This document shows, one piece after another, positions 1 to 10,927 of a DNA stretch of 64,000 bases (position 1 is the first letter of the stretch; each line of letters begins with the position of its first letter). The position numbers were made by a program, and so were the translations under genes. The stretch spans positions 868,001 through 932,000 of the forward strand of contig RCTD01000007.1 in NCBI GenBank assembly GCA_014898415.1, in the 5' to 3' direction. The notes under the pieces were generated by a model, which ran no database searches, had not been told where the DNA came from, and saw only the letters and a program-made list of their open reading frames with translations. The stretch comes from Stromatinia cepivora (lineage: Eukaryota > Ascomycota > Leotiomycetes > Helotiales > Sclerotiniaceae).

Positions 1-824
1 ACCACCGTTAATCCAGTCTACCTCAATCTCTTCCAAATCCATCAGCTAAGATAAAGATATACATTCCCCCCTTCAACTTTCAACATACTCTACCGAATTC
101 CCGCAACCTCATTTCGCTACATGCATGTAAATAAATATACAACAAAAACTCTGAAGCGAGACAAGAAGGAGGGGGTCAAAAGACAAACGCAAACGCAACT
201 GAGTTATTCCTACCCTCTCCCATTCATATTTATTGCCATTTTCATAGCCTTTAACACCCATCCGATTTATCTTTATCTTTATCCTTATCTTTATCCTCCT
301 CACTTCCTCATTTCCTCAATTTCATGAATTCACGAATTTATATACACCATTCTCCGTTCTCGTGAGATTATAAAACATAATCGATGATCTATCTATAGAA
401 CTCATTCATCTGCAAGATATAATGTAATGTAATGTAATGTAATTTCCCATTTCTACTTTCTAATTTTCCATAATAGCAATCATAGCGCCAAAGCAACTTC
501 AAAGCAACTCCAGCTCCAACTCCTCCCCATCCATCCAGATTAACCATGGGTATCAAATATCAAATATCGAATATCCGCATGAATTCGTAGAATTTCATGT
601 CCCATATCTATACCCTTTTCCATTTCCCATCTTATCTTATCCTCATCCATTCATCCCATCTCAAATTCCAGCAAAAAGCAAACGCCAAGGCAAATCCCGG
701 GTATCAAAATATTTATGAACTGAAAAGCAAATAACCACCAACCCCCAGCCATCCCATACATACATCTCCTTCCTTCGCCCGGTCAAACAACTCCAAACAA
801 CTCCAAATACATCGTCATTATTCA
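1..824. other. Left-edge intergenic stretch
   Basis: No gene can be supported here. The stretch is pyrimidine-rich on the plus strand with short tandem runs: TTTATC-type units near 264-297 and four AATGT units near 421-443. At the extreme edge the minus strand reads an open frame from an ATG at 42 to base 1 (MDLEEIEVDWINGG), while the plus strand is open from base 1 to a stop near 52. Either could be the end of a gene lying outside the window, and 50 bases do not decide between them. The rest probably holds the 3' UTR and terminator of the minus-strand gene that stops at 825. Confidence 0.4.
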
Positions 825-2391
825 TCACAATTCCACACTCTCCCCTCTCAAATACGGAAGCGTATGCGATCTCGCATCTGTACTCGCACCATCGAAGTCT
901 TCATCCACAGATTCATCATCACCACCAGATACACCTTCTCCCTCTCCCTCTCCCTCTCCCTCTCCCTCTCCCTCTCCCTTTCTCCCCCGCTCGTCCATTC
1001 CTATACCTATATCGACATCTTCTCCACCTTTATCATTCTCCTCCCCCCTAAATGACGAAACGACTACATCCGTAACAACATGATCACCCTGCACAACCAC
1101 CACATCCACAACATGCGCACCATCTTCATCGATCAAGACACCCCCCTCCTCCTCCTCCTCCTCCTCTCCATCATCCTCGTCATCTTCCTCTTCAGTAGTA
1201 CCCAACATATCATATTTAAACTGTGAATATTCATCCACCAAGGTGAAATAATCATTACGAAGTCCAGTGAAATCTTTCTGAAGATTCAGGAACGCAGCTT
1301 TATAATCCACCTCGCTTCCTTTATCCGAGGTATGAGATTCCGAATCCGAATCAGGTTCATCATCATCGATAAAGCTATTTATTTCATACTCTTCATTAAG
1401 AACCAGCTGAGAATCTTCATCTTGAGTATCGTACGCAGAGGATTGATAGTCAAGATGTGTATTCCCGATTAAAATACGCGCTTCTTGAGAGGAAGCCTCG
1501 CTTCCATAATCCTCTTCTTCGAAGATACGAGGGAGAGCTCCGGGGAAATCGATATTCTCGTAGAAGGGGTTGGGTCCGATGCCACAACCGGTGCAGAAAC
1601 CTGGCATCCATTTGAATCTTTCGGCTTGATCTTCCCAGATCTCATGTCCACAATCCCCACATCGAGTGATATTATCAATGGGGTCATGGAAGGGATGATT
1701 GTCGCCGTTACAATCATTTCCTCCAGCCGCGATCAAAGATGAACCATCGTTTCGGGTATGATGATCATTACCATCCTCAATGCCATCGTCTGCTAACTCG
1801 TTGTCATCCACGAGCGTGAAAATATCTCGATGGCTGATCATATCTCCGTCGTTATTGGCTTTAGATCGAAAGATTTTAGACATGCTATCCAAGCTTTTGG
1901 TAGAATCCCAGGGCTTATGTTGACTTGGGGGTTGTGTCAAATATGATGTGACTTGTTTGAACTCTTGCGTGAGGTATTGCAGAGGTGAGAATTGGCGACA
2001 GAAGTATGTATTCACGTCTATGTGCACGCCTGAAGTACCCTCAAAACTACCTTGGAACTCCGACAAGATGTCGAGGGTTTCTTGAGAAAATGATTGCATA
2101 GTCATGTGTAGCGCCGATAGTACTGAAGGTGGTACGAGTTGATCAATTTTTGTATTGATGGATTTCAGATTTGGTAGTTCCTGGGCGATGTATGTTCCAA
2201 CCTCTAGATCGCCATTCTGGAGGGTCATCAGTGCTTTCATTGCGTTTTCACATAGTATAGGGACAGAGTCGAGTTTTTCCATAAGTGTTGTGAGTGGTAA
2301 CTCTAAGTCAATGCTGTCTTTGCTAGGCTCGTCAATGGGCTCTAGACTCCGTTGTTTCGAAATCGCGGCAGAGGTTGAAGGAGTGAATGAT
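825..2391 (-). other. C-terminal exon: helical region, zinc ribbon and acidic/Gly-Glu tract
   Basis: This open stretch is most likely the last exon of the Artemis-type gene, but an ATG at 2282 would allow a separate 485-residue protein. Its first part is helical with no family I recognise. It is followed by a four-cysteine zinc-ribbon candidate (CGDC, then about 20 residues, then CTGC). Beyond that come long Asp/Glu-rich segments, a run of Glu from GAG/CTC repeats near 1146-1170, and a Gly-Glu repeat encoded by a CCCTCT hexanucleotide run at about 938-979. The zinc ribbon may bind nucleic acid or protein; that is inference. The hexanucleotide run makes length variation between strains likely. 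Confidence 0.6.
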
Positions 2392-4644
2392 CTATAGCAT
2401 CCCGAAATCAGCGATTAATCAAGGAATACCTCCAGAGGGAAATGGGGACTCGAAACTTTACAAGGAAGTGGAAACGGAACGAAAAATTATATTGTCACGC
2501 AGAGCAGAGATTGGAGAGTATGATAAAAAAAAGGGGGGGCTTACGTTGGACCATCCACCTGAGAGTCTTGACTAAGTCGTACACGCTTCAATGGCGGTGG
2601 ACTAATCATCTCTGTGGCTGTTCTTCGTCGTGAGATCTGACTACTTGAACTCGAGCCTGATTTTGTAGCTATGGATCCAGGTGTTTGGCTGATGCTAGCT
2701 ACACCTATTTGAGATGGTGGAGCTGGGGATGAGGTAACTATTTCTTCTGACCATGATTTTCTACTGGTGCTAGCTAAACTTTTCTGAGATGGGACTGGTG
2801 TGGAAGGACCACTTTTATTCTCCCACCTGGCTGCTGTTAATGTTAATTCCTCAAAATGACCGCTCGGCATTGGAGAAGATTTAGATGCAACCGTTGTTTG
2901 CGTTTGTTGACTTGAAATGTTCATTTCGGCAACAATAATAGCCATCATATGTCGCATTTCGTTGTCATGTCGAAAAACAGAAGCGGAGCAATGATCACCA
3001 AAGAGCTCTTTCATGCTTACTCCTGTAAGGTGGTTAGTCTGATTCGAGGCCAAGAGGAGTGCTCAAGTGGTATGATGAAATATAGTTAAACATCATGAAG
3101 GAGGTTACGTACCTTCATGCCAATTCTCTTCGTCCACAGTGCATGGATACACATCTTTCGGCTTGAATATTTCAGCAAGATGACAAAGTTCAGGATATGA
3201 GGAATGACGTGAGTATGGAAAAGTAATTACCTTGAGGAGATCGTCTCGCGAAGTAGGGAGACCTTTCTCGTCAAGTACTTCAGAGGATTTATGAGCCAAC
3301 TTTCGTAAAAGAGATTCACCAATATCCTTCAAGGATATCTGATCACCAACACTTGATATACCATCTAGTGATACAGCCCCCGCTGTAGATGATAGTTCGG
3401 CGAGAAGCATACGTCGAATATCTTCAACGATGGGTTCGTCTGTCTCCGCAAAACTAGGTAAACTATTAGTGCAAATAAAGCAAAAAGGTAATGTAAACAA
3501 ACACTGTCTCTAAAAGTTCCTTGACGTCATCAAAATCCATAGCAACTTCATGTTTTGGTACTAAATCGCCCCAACCACCTCCGATACCAATTTCTTCTAC
3601 CTCAACTCCAGATGGTAGACGAGAAATGATAGGTCGAATCAACACAACATCCTCTCCTTCATAAAGCGAACAACCCATTCCCTTCTCACAACTGTGGATT
3701 CGTACGCTCTTATCGACAGTCAGACAACCATCTTTTGGACTATTTCCAACAACACACCCTGCCAAAACAGGACCTTCAGGTGCCAGAAAGCGTAGTTGAC
3801 CATTAGATCCTTCTTGACGCAAGGATTCGTATAGTTTGATCTTATATTTGTCCACATGAATTTGTGAATTTAGTGTTCGTGATAAGGCAGCCCAAACCTC
3901 CTCATATCCGAAGGTCCAAGCTGCGAAATGAAATTTGGTATTTGGCGGGTATTTTTTGACTTTTCCAATCAATTCTTTCAGGCCTTCGGCTTTTGTTGGA
4001 AATTCCATTGGTCCAATGTTGCTTGTATCGAGATAAATGCAGTCTAAAGTCTTCATGCCGCTAGTGTACTCAATTAAGAAAGGATTCCGGGTTAAATTAT
4101 TGACGAACCATGGTTCCGATCGAATATCTCCAGTATACAAGACTGCGGTATTTTCCCTCTCGAACAAGAACATCACTGCCCCAGTACAATGATTAGCATC
4201 AAATAACGTAACCCTAACTTCATTTTTCGGCGCCAACTCAATCAACGTCGGAGTCTCCAATGGAATCGGCTTCAAAACATTCTTCAAATGTTTATAAGTT
4301 CTCTTTTCCTTCTCCAAAATTCCCTGCGCGAGATTCAACCGATCTCTCCTCTTCTCAAGCCTCAAAAGGATCTCCTTTGTAGCAGCCGAGCAGTAAACGA
4401 ACGGCAATCTAACACGATCGTTATCAAGTCCAACGAGATGATCGCTATGAACATGACTCAAGAAGCATGCTAGCGGAGCTGTTCGTCCTGGAATTTGGCG
4501 GAAGTAATCGACTACGAAAATATCAGTTCTTTCTTTGACATGCCGTCATATTTGATTCATGACAACTCTCGACCCTGAATGGTTTGATTTTTACTTACCA
4601 CGAATGTCTGGAAACTCGGGCATGTACCCGCCAAATGTTGACAT
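825..4644 (-). CDS. Artemis/SNM1-type DNA repair nuclease with long acidic zinc-ribbon C-terminus
   Basis: Five exons are inferred: 4644-4599, 4511-3503, about 3453-3113, 3022-2545 and 2391-825, giving about 1146 residues in frame. The N-terminus (MSTFGGYMPEFPDIR, then VDYF) resembles Artemis (DCLRE1C). The metallo-beta-lactamase/beta-CASP core shows the zinc motif SHVHSDHLVGL, DANHCTGAVMF, LYTGDIR, and the late DRMBL motif YSRHSSYPEL followed by PKDVYPCTVDEENW. Family members are nuclear 5'-3' exonucleases and hairpin or overhang endonucleases in cross-link repair and end joining. The middle is Ser/Pro-rich and presumably disordered. The last exon is joined through a 153-nt intron (donor GTAAGC at 2544, acceptor TAG before 2391) that keeps the frame. 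Without that splice the nuclease would stop at 2541 and leave only about 260 nt before a separate 485-codon frame, short for two independent genes. Confidence is high for the nuclease and moderate for the fusion. Confidence 0.8.
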
Positions 4645-5040
4645 TCTGAAGGATTTATCCTCTTGATCATCAGGTATAGAAGAAATGTCTCATGTTGAGA
4701 TAACATTGACTAAATCTTGAAAGAAGTTCGGAACTTTGACTTGTTGAAAAATGATACGGTGCGACACTTTTAGGCACACGCGACGAAGAACGCGCTAAGA
4801 CAGGCTATCACGTGATAACACCCCACATTACTTGCACATTCCAGAATAATGGACGAGAAGTTTTATGTTGGGCTTTTCAATGTTTAAGTTTCGGTTGTAG
4901 AATAAAAATACATGTTACCACATATAATTCTGTGATATTAAATCAGATAAGAAGTTTCTTCTACGAATATATGTAAACTGCTTGCTACATAGGTAGTATT
5001 CCTACAAATGAAAGAGCGAATGTGAGACAAAAGACCCCGG
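4645..5040. promoter_or_regulatory. Promoter region of the Artemis-type gene with CACGTG palindrome
   Basis: This gap lies upstream of the minus-strand nuclease gene and downstream of the next minus-strand gene. At 4806-4817 it holds the perfect 12-bp palindrome TATCACGTGATA, centred on the E-box CACGTG recognised by fungal bHLH factors of the Cbf1/centromere-binding type. The site is about 160 nt upstream of the inferred start codon. Nothing else is recognisable. Confidence 0.4.
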
Positions 5041-7560
5041 TCAAGACTTCTGACTGGCCTTTGCCGCTCCTTCCTTCAACAACTCATCCAGGTCCATATC
5101 CATATCCATACGTTGTTGATCACGCCTTCTTGCATAGTCGTTACTCATGTCTGATAAGCTTATTCGTTTTTGCAAAGACCTTCGAACCCACTCTTCTAGG
5201 AAGGCATCGTGCTCATCGAGAATCTTGTTTCTCGTCTTGGTATCAACTTTAAGCATTACTGGAAGTGGATAGCTAGTGAGGTGAATGCTGAACGGCTTAG
5301 CCTCAAAGAGGGTACTGCAGGCAAGTGCATTTTCCGTGTTGGTATACTTAGCCATGTCGGATTGATAGATTTGAATCTCATATGAGAAGAAGTCACAGAG
5401 GTCGCCGAATTTCCCTGGGCAAGGTATCTTCTTGCCATTAACATATATTATGGGCTCAGGATTAACCTAAAAGCAATTAGAACAATTTGATCTGAATTTT
5501 GAAGAAAGATTGAAACAATGAAATTCGGATCATGCTAGAGTATACTCACAGAATTTGTTCTGTCATGATTCTTGTACTGGGCCCAAAAATAGTCAAGTTT
5601 GATTAGGTGATCAGAGTATATCAATCTCTTCCAAATTTCAAGAAATTGGTATGCTTTCTCAAGTGCTGCATTGTCTCCTGGTCGGTATGGCTCAATGATG
5701 AGCCTGAGATGATCAGAGGAATCATCATTATCTAAGACAGTCAATTTGAAGACCGGTAGTTGAAAGTTGGCTTGAATTTCAAAAGAAGCACTCACATTCC
5801 ATTGTTACTCCAAGACCTCTTTGAACGGATTTAAATGAATCGTCCCAGTCACCTAGGAGAGCACGGAGAAGGGTATTCTTCCTAATAGTCACTTCTCTAG
5901 TGCCTTCAACTGGGTTCGCCTTATTCTTCTCCGAGGATTTGTCACCGACAGCCTTCATCACTCCTTTTGGTTGTGCCACTAGGAACTTTCTTGGCATCTC
6001 AGGGCTTGATCCAACGGGGATAGCACCGCCAGATGTCGCTCTTTGATCAAACGAATTTCTGCTATGAGAAGGTCTCGGTTGAACCAAAGGATTATTTCCA
6101 GCCGGCGCTATGGTCTTGGCGTTGGATTGCCTGACGGCCCCTTGAGCTGGTGGAGGTGCCATAGAAAAATTGGCGGCAACCTTTTTGGCTAATTTATCGT
6201 TCGTCAGGGAATTTAAAGGGATTCCTGGTGGCTCATCATTCAACCAGGGAAACGGCTCATTTTTAAAAACTTTCTCCCAGGCCATTCGATCGGCAAGCCA
6301 CTTTAAGGTATGAAGTCAGTATCAGGTTTTAGAACGCTTATAAGCTTGACACTCACATGCTTTTGAGAACGGTCGTACTCAGGATGACTGGCTCTAACGA
6401 TATCTCTGCTATTTTGCATAGCACGAAAGAACGTATGGCGAAAAACATCACCACCCATAGCATATGCTTTCTTTTGCATGTGATTCTCTTTTGGCCCATA
6501 GGTCAATGGTTCTCCGTCTCCGACTCTCATTGTCCCACCATCTCTTGATGATTCTCCTACTCTCGTTGTTTGGGCATCTCTTGGTGATTCTTCGACTTTG
6601 ATTGTCCTACCTTGTCTTGTCTTTTCACTACTCTGTTGGTACCTAGCCTGTCGATAACTGACTCTTCCGCTCGGTCCACTGGGAGGTGACCTAGATCTAC
6701 GTCGATTGGTAACCTCCTCTGCCCGCCAGCTACTACCGAACCGCCCATCTCTGGGCCTATCCTCGCCACTATGGCGAGAATGTCCAGTGTGAAGTTGGTT
6801 GGCATCCGAAGAGCGAAGAATATATGACCTGGGTGGCTCATTGCAGGGAAAGGAACCCTGTTGGCGAACTAAGGATAATTTAGCAGTGACACGTTTTAAT
6901 CCCCTAAGTAAATACGTACAATTGGACAACCAAACCTTGCTTCCTGACATCCACTGTTGCCACTCCAAGCTTTCGCGTGGATATCGCTCCTTCATGTTCA
7001 CTAATGCCTCCCTGTATGCCACCAATATATTTGCATTACCAGCTGCATTAAGCAGCACCTCTTCGATCTTGAGTGAAAAAGTAGGCTTCGGTCTGCTTGG
7101 TAAACTTGACGGATCCTTTTTATCCGGCGAACTGGTTACCTCGCCGGACTCTGAGCTCATTGTCTCATTACTGAAAGGAAATGGCGTTGTCTTGGGAGAA
7201 GTACCTGGCCATGGGTCGTTTGGAACTACAATTGTATTAGAAGTGACTTGACCATTGCATTATTTACCATGGCAACAAGAACTCACAGAATTTTGTCCAC
7301 TAGAGCGCATTGTCAGTATGTTGCTTCTTGCGGTAATTAATTCTCAGAAGGATTCATGCATTAGGGGAAAAAATGGAGTATTTACTTACAACGCGATATT
7401 CAGCTTTTCCCAATGCCAGAGGCTCTGTGCAATTGGGATTTTGCTGGTAGACTTGGCTCAATATTTGTTGAAACTGTTTTGTGATTTCAGAAGTCGGAAT
7501 GCCATTTTCCTTTGCCTTTTTGGCCATCAAATTTTGCTGTGTCTTATAAGAAGACTCCAT
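5041..7560 (-). CDS. Uncharacterised 704-residue protein, seven exons including a 13-nt microexon
   Basis: I do not recognise the family. Exons inferred from splice consensus are 7560-7390, 7299-7287, 7225-6920, 6868-6357, 6300-5796, 5731-5550 and 5466-5041, giving 704 residues in frame. The second exon has only 13 nt. A 51-nt intron at 6919-6869 is a multiple of three and would read through if retained. The N-terminal third carries a conserved-looking helical segment (KIEEVLLNAAGNANILVAYR, then KERYPRESLEWQQWM). The middle is rich in Arg and Ser with degenerate repeats around SRDGGTMRVGDGE. The C-terminal third looks folded (HWLADRMAWEKVF, then LEIWKRLIYSDHLIKLDYFW, then YVNGKKIPCPGKFGDLCDFF) and ends in a charged helix. 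The RS-rich middle suggests a nuclear or RNA-associated protein, which is only a guess. Confidence 0.7.
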
Positions 7561-8792
7561 GATCGGAGCTTTCAAGATCGATTGCGATAAGTCATTTTCA
7601 ATTGAAAAAGTGAGTTGTTCTTGAGAGGATTGTTTGTTTGTGCATACCTTTTTTCGGTTATTCCGAAAGTGGTAGGAACGTTGCTTCTTTTGAAACCTCA
7701 ACCAAGAAGGCCTCTTAATTTTGAACAGCGCATATTCGCAAGTGAAACTTGAATGTCCATTCTAACAATGAAACGGTAATATTGGCCATTAGTTTCGCCG
7801 ATCAAAACGATACGTTCCAATAGGTACATTCATCCTGTTTATCCTCCATCACAAGTTCTGGGCAAAATTTGAATACCCAAATTATATCCCATCATTGAAA
7901 AGTCTCAACTCATTGCTTAGACCTCCAAGTAGTAAACTTTGATCAAGGCATCCCACCTAGTACTCATCATCCTCTTCATTCCTATCCCAAGTCCTCAAGA
8001 GTTTTCAATATCCACACATCACATTTCCACATTGAAGAGTCATCATCGCATCTTCCACAACAACAAAACCCCTACCCAAGATACTTTCTCAAGTATTTCT
8101 TCCACCATGGCCGCAAGTCCCCAGCCCAATATACGAATATACATATAAATATCCATAAATATCCAAACATGCAAACTACATTTCACCACTACATCACAAA
8201 GTCCCTCCTCCCAAGTCTCACCATCAAACTACCCTCAAACCACAACCTCAAGCCCAACCCCTCACCATCTTCTTCCCTTCAACATAAATCCAAAAATCGT
8301 CATGCCTCCAAGCAAACGCTGTTTCAAACGCAGAAGAAAAGACAACAATTGCTAAAAGGAATATCCAATGCAACCACCCACTCCAAGCGTTGAATAAGGA
8401 CATTCCATCCATTGATGGATGCACCTGCATATAAAAGTAAGTAATTTGTGTAACTCACAATTTTTTTACCAAGACTCTTATGTACTATTCTAAGCCAATT
8501 TCTTTAATCCTTCATATGAGAAAGTGTGAAGTATAAGCAAGAGATTTTCCCTATATATCCATCTACTTGAGAAATCACCACAGCCGACTCATCCACAACA
8601 ATAAAGTTCCAAAGATATTATAATGTAAAAGAAATCCATTCATTCATAAGAGCCTTACGCTATAACTGCAAAACTAATGCAACCTCCCGAACGTGAACTC
8701 CATTCCTGCCTGTAGAGCCGTGATGCGGCTGAACCCTTCCCGACCCCCCATGCCAGTCCGATCCATCATAAATGATACTATATAATACAAGC
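7561..8792. other. Intergenic region between two minus-strand genes
   Basis: The left part should hold the promoter of the 704-residue gene and the right part the 3' end of the Ada3 gene. The plus strand is C-rich and A-rich with TATA-like runs near 8130-8160. I see no frame with coding character, no RNA gene and no repeat. Confidence 0.4.
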
Positions 8793-10927
8793 TTATTCTT
8801 CATCTCCATCTTCATCCCACCCATCCTTCTCCCTCCGAATGAATTCAGCCATGATTTCAGGCTTGAATATCGAGCTACCCTCATCCTTTGAACGAGGTAC
8901 CTTGCCCAAATTCCGCTCATCATCAAATACAGCTCCAATATTTTTGATCCATTTTTGTCGCTTTTCCATCAAAGTCTTAGTCACGTCACCAAGACCTGGT
9001 CTTGCTGTACCAGCAGTGCCATTGACAGCTTGATTGCCACCACCAGCACCTCCAGATTTTTTGTTCTTCTTGGTTTTTCCTATTGTGCGGGATCGTTTGG
9101 TATAAGCTGCATTTACTTGGCCGTCAAGATCTTCGAGGATAGTTTGATATTCTTGGTGAGCCATACGCTCCTTCGTAATTTCCTGTAATCGAGCCTTGCG
9201 TGCTCCATTGATGATTGATTGTTCTCTGAGCTTGGTTTGTAAAAATCGTAGACGTGCGGCTATTTCGTCGTCATAATGAGCATCGTAATCGGGTTCGGTG
9301 TCAGGTGGGAGAAATCCAATGTGGCGAAGCTCCTGTTTAATCCTTTCATCTACTTGAGCGTGATCGAGCTTTGGATGATTTGCTTTCTTCCACGATTCGG
9401 ATGCTGAATCAGACATGAAAGTTGCAGGAGGTAAGGGTGATGTGTCGCTGTGTTGATTTGGTTCCCCGATGTCACCATTCATTTCACCATTGAAACTACC
9501 TTCGCCATTACTTATGCCGTTCATCATAGGTTTGTCCTCGGAAGGAGGCGCTCGATTCTCCGGTCTTAAAGTTGCCAACAATCTCGACAATATTGGGCCA
9601 GCAGAAATCTGATCCGTCTCTGCTATAGCATCATCAATATCATCAATGCTTCCACGAGCTTGATTTGGAGGCAATTTATCTCGTCCTTGATGTGGTGAGT
9701 CAATTGACATAGCGCCGTCCTCCTCGGCCCAGATTTCGGTATAGTGTTTCTTTCCACGCCTAGGTATAATGAATGGATTCACACGATCTCCACGTTCACG
9801 AAGAAAGGCGAGATCTTCTTCCGTGAATGGCCGGAAATATGGCTCTAGGTATGTCGCAAAGGTATTAGCTTGTACTTGATTTGTTGGTTTTGCATTGCTG
9901 AAATCCTTGTCCGGTGGAGTTCCTGGGATAAGATCATGAAGATCATTTGTTGGATACACGGCCACAGAATAAACCTTTTTCTTTTCCTCCTCACTCATCC
10001 TAGGATCTCCAGGTTTTATTTTCGTAATTTCGTAGACTGTTGGATCTGGGAAGGTGGAGGGATCCGCTCCAAATGTTTGATAATTGGGAATCTTGGGCGC
10101 TGGGGGAGGTTGATGTTCATCGGAACTGGATTCATCCTCGACATCATCATTCTGTTTTGTATCGGAATTCATACCTGCTGTTGGTGTTGCCGGAGCGGGT
10201 GGCGAAAGCGACGAACTGATTGAATCATTGTCTTTCTCTTTGGATAATTTTCTATGATGTTTACGTGTATAATCTCGGCTCGGCACGGCGACCTCTGCAA
10301 GTGAATTGTATTAGTGACGTCGGTATGAAGCAAAGGTGATAAGGTGAAAATTGATGTAGTATTTGTTGATAGATGTATCAAACCAAAAGATGACGTACCA
10401 AGATTAGATCCATCTTGTGGTGCCAAACCATGGGCACCATGTGTCAATGGCCGTTCTTCTCTGGCACTACTAACATCCTTCCTTTTTTTTATCTTGTGTG
10501 CCTTGTGTCTTCCGCGCTCCTCCTCTTCAGCCAAGTCCCTCTTCATTCTCTCTTTTAAATCTTCGTCTCGCTTTTCGATTTCCAGTTCCTCGTTTCTTTC
10601 CTTCCTTGATTGTGCCAAAACTCGCATCCCTTTGTCGCATACCGCAGCACGTTCATCTACGCTCGAGGCCAGTCTTTCCATACGTTGCATAAGAGCCTCA
10701 AGCTCTCTTGAGTTGGGAATAGTTGAAGTATGTTGCTCGGCAATCTCATCCGCTACAGAGGTTCGAAGGATATTGATTGGGATTTGGGTATAGGGAGTTT
10801 TCCCGGCATCGGAAGGCGCGACAGAGCTCGATGCACCAACTAGACTTGGTGTTGTATTTCGACTTCGAGATTGACGCGGGTCTCGACCCTTTTTTCCTGT
10901 CCCCTTTTGACCTAGCATAGGAGGCAT
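8793..10927 (-). CDS. ngg1: SAGA/ADA histone acetyltransferase complex subunit Ada3 (Ngg1)
   Basis: Two exons, 10927-10399 and 10294-8793, give 676 residues; the intron has GTACGT at its donor and TTGCAG at its acceptor, and the frame is kept. Ada3/Ngg1 bridges Gcn5 and Ada2 in the SAGA and ADA complexes and acts in the nucleus as a transcription coactivator. The C-terminal third carries the conserved family region ([33 protein letters not shown], then KTKKNKKSG and a basic tail ending in [13 protein letters not shown]). The first exon holds the coiled-coil-like stretch [19 protein letters not shown] and a basic KIKKRKD segment. The centre contains [16 protein letters not shown] and [19 protein letters not shown]. 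The ATG at 10927 ([14 protein letters not shown]) is the first in frame before the conserved exon-1 block. The length is similar to other filamentous-fungal Ada3 proteins. Confidence 0.9.

Noticed and set aside
3113..3240. A 69-nt in-frame intron (GTAATT...CAAG) in the nuclease gene
   Set aside because: Removing it would delete the conserved YSRHSSYPEL motif of the family, so it is kept as coding.
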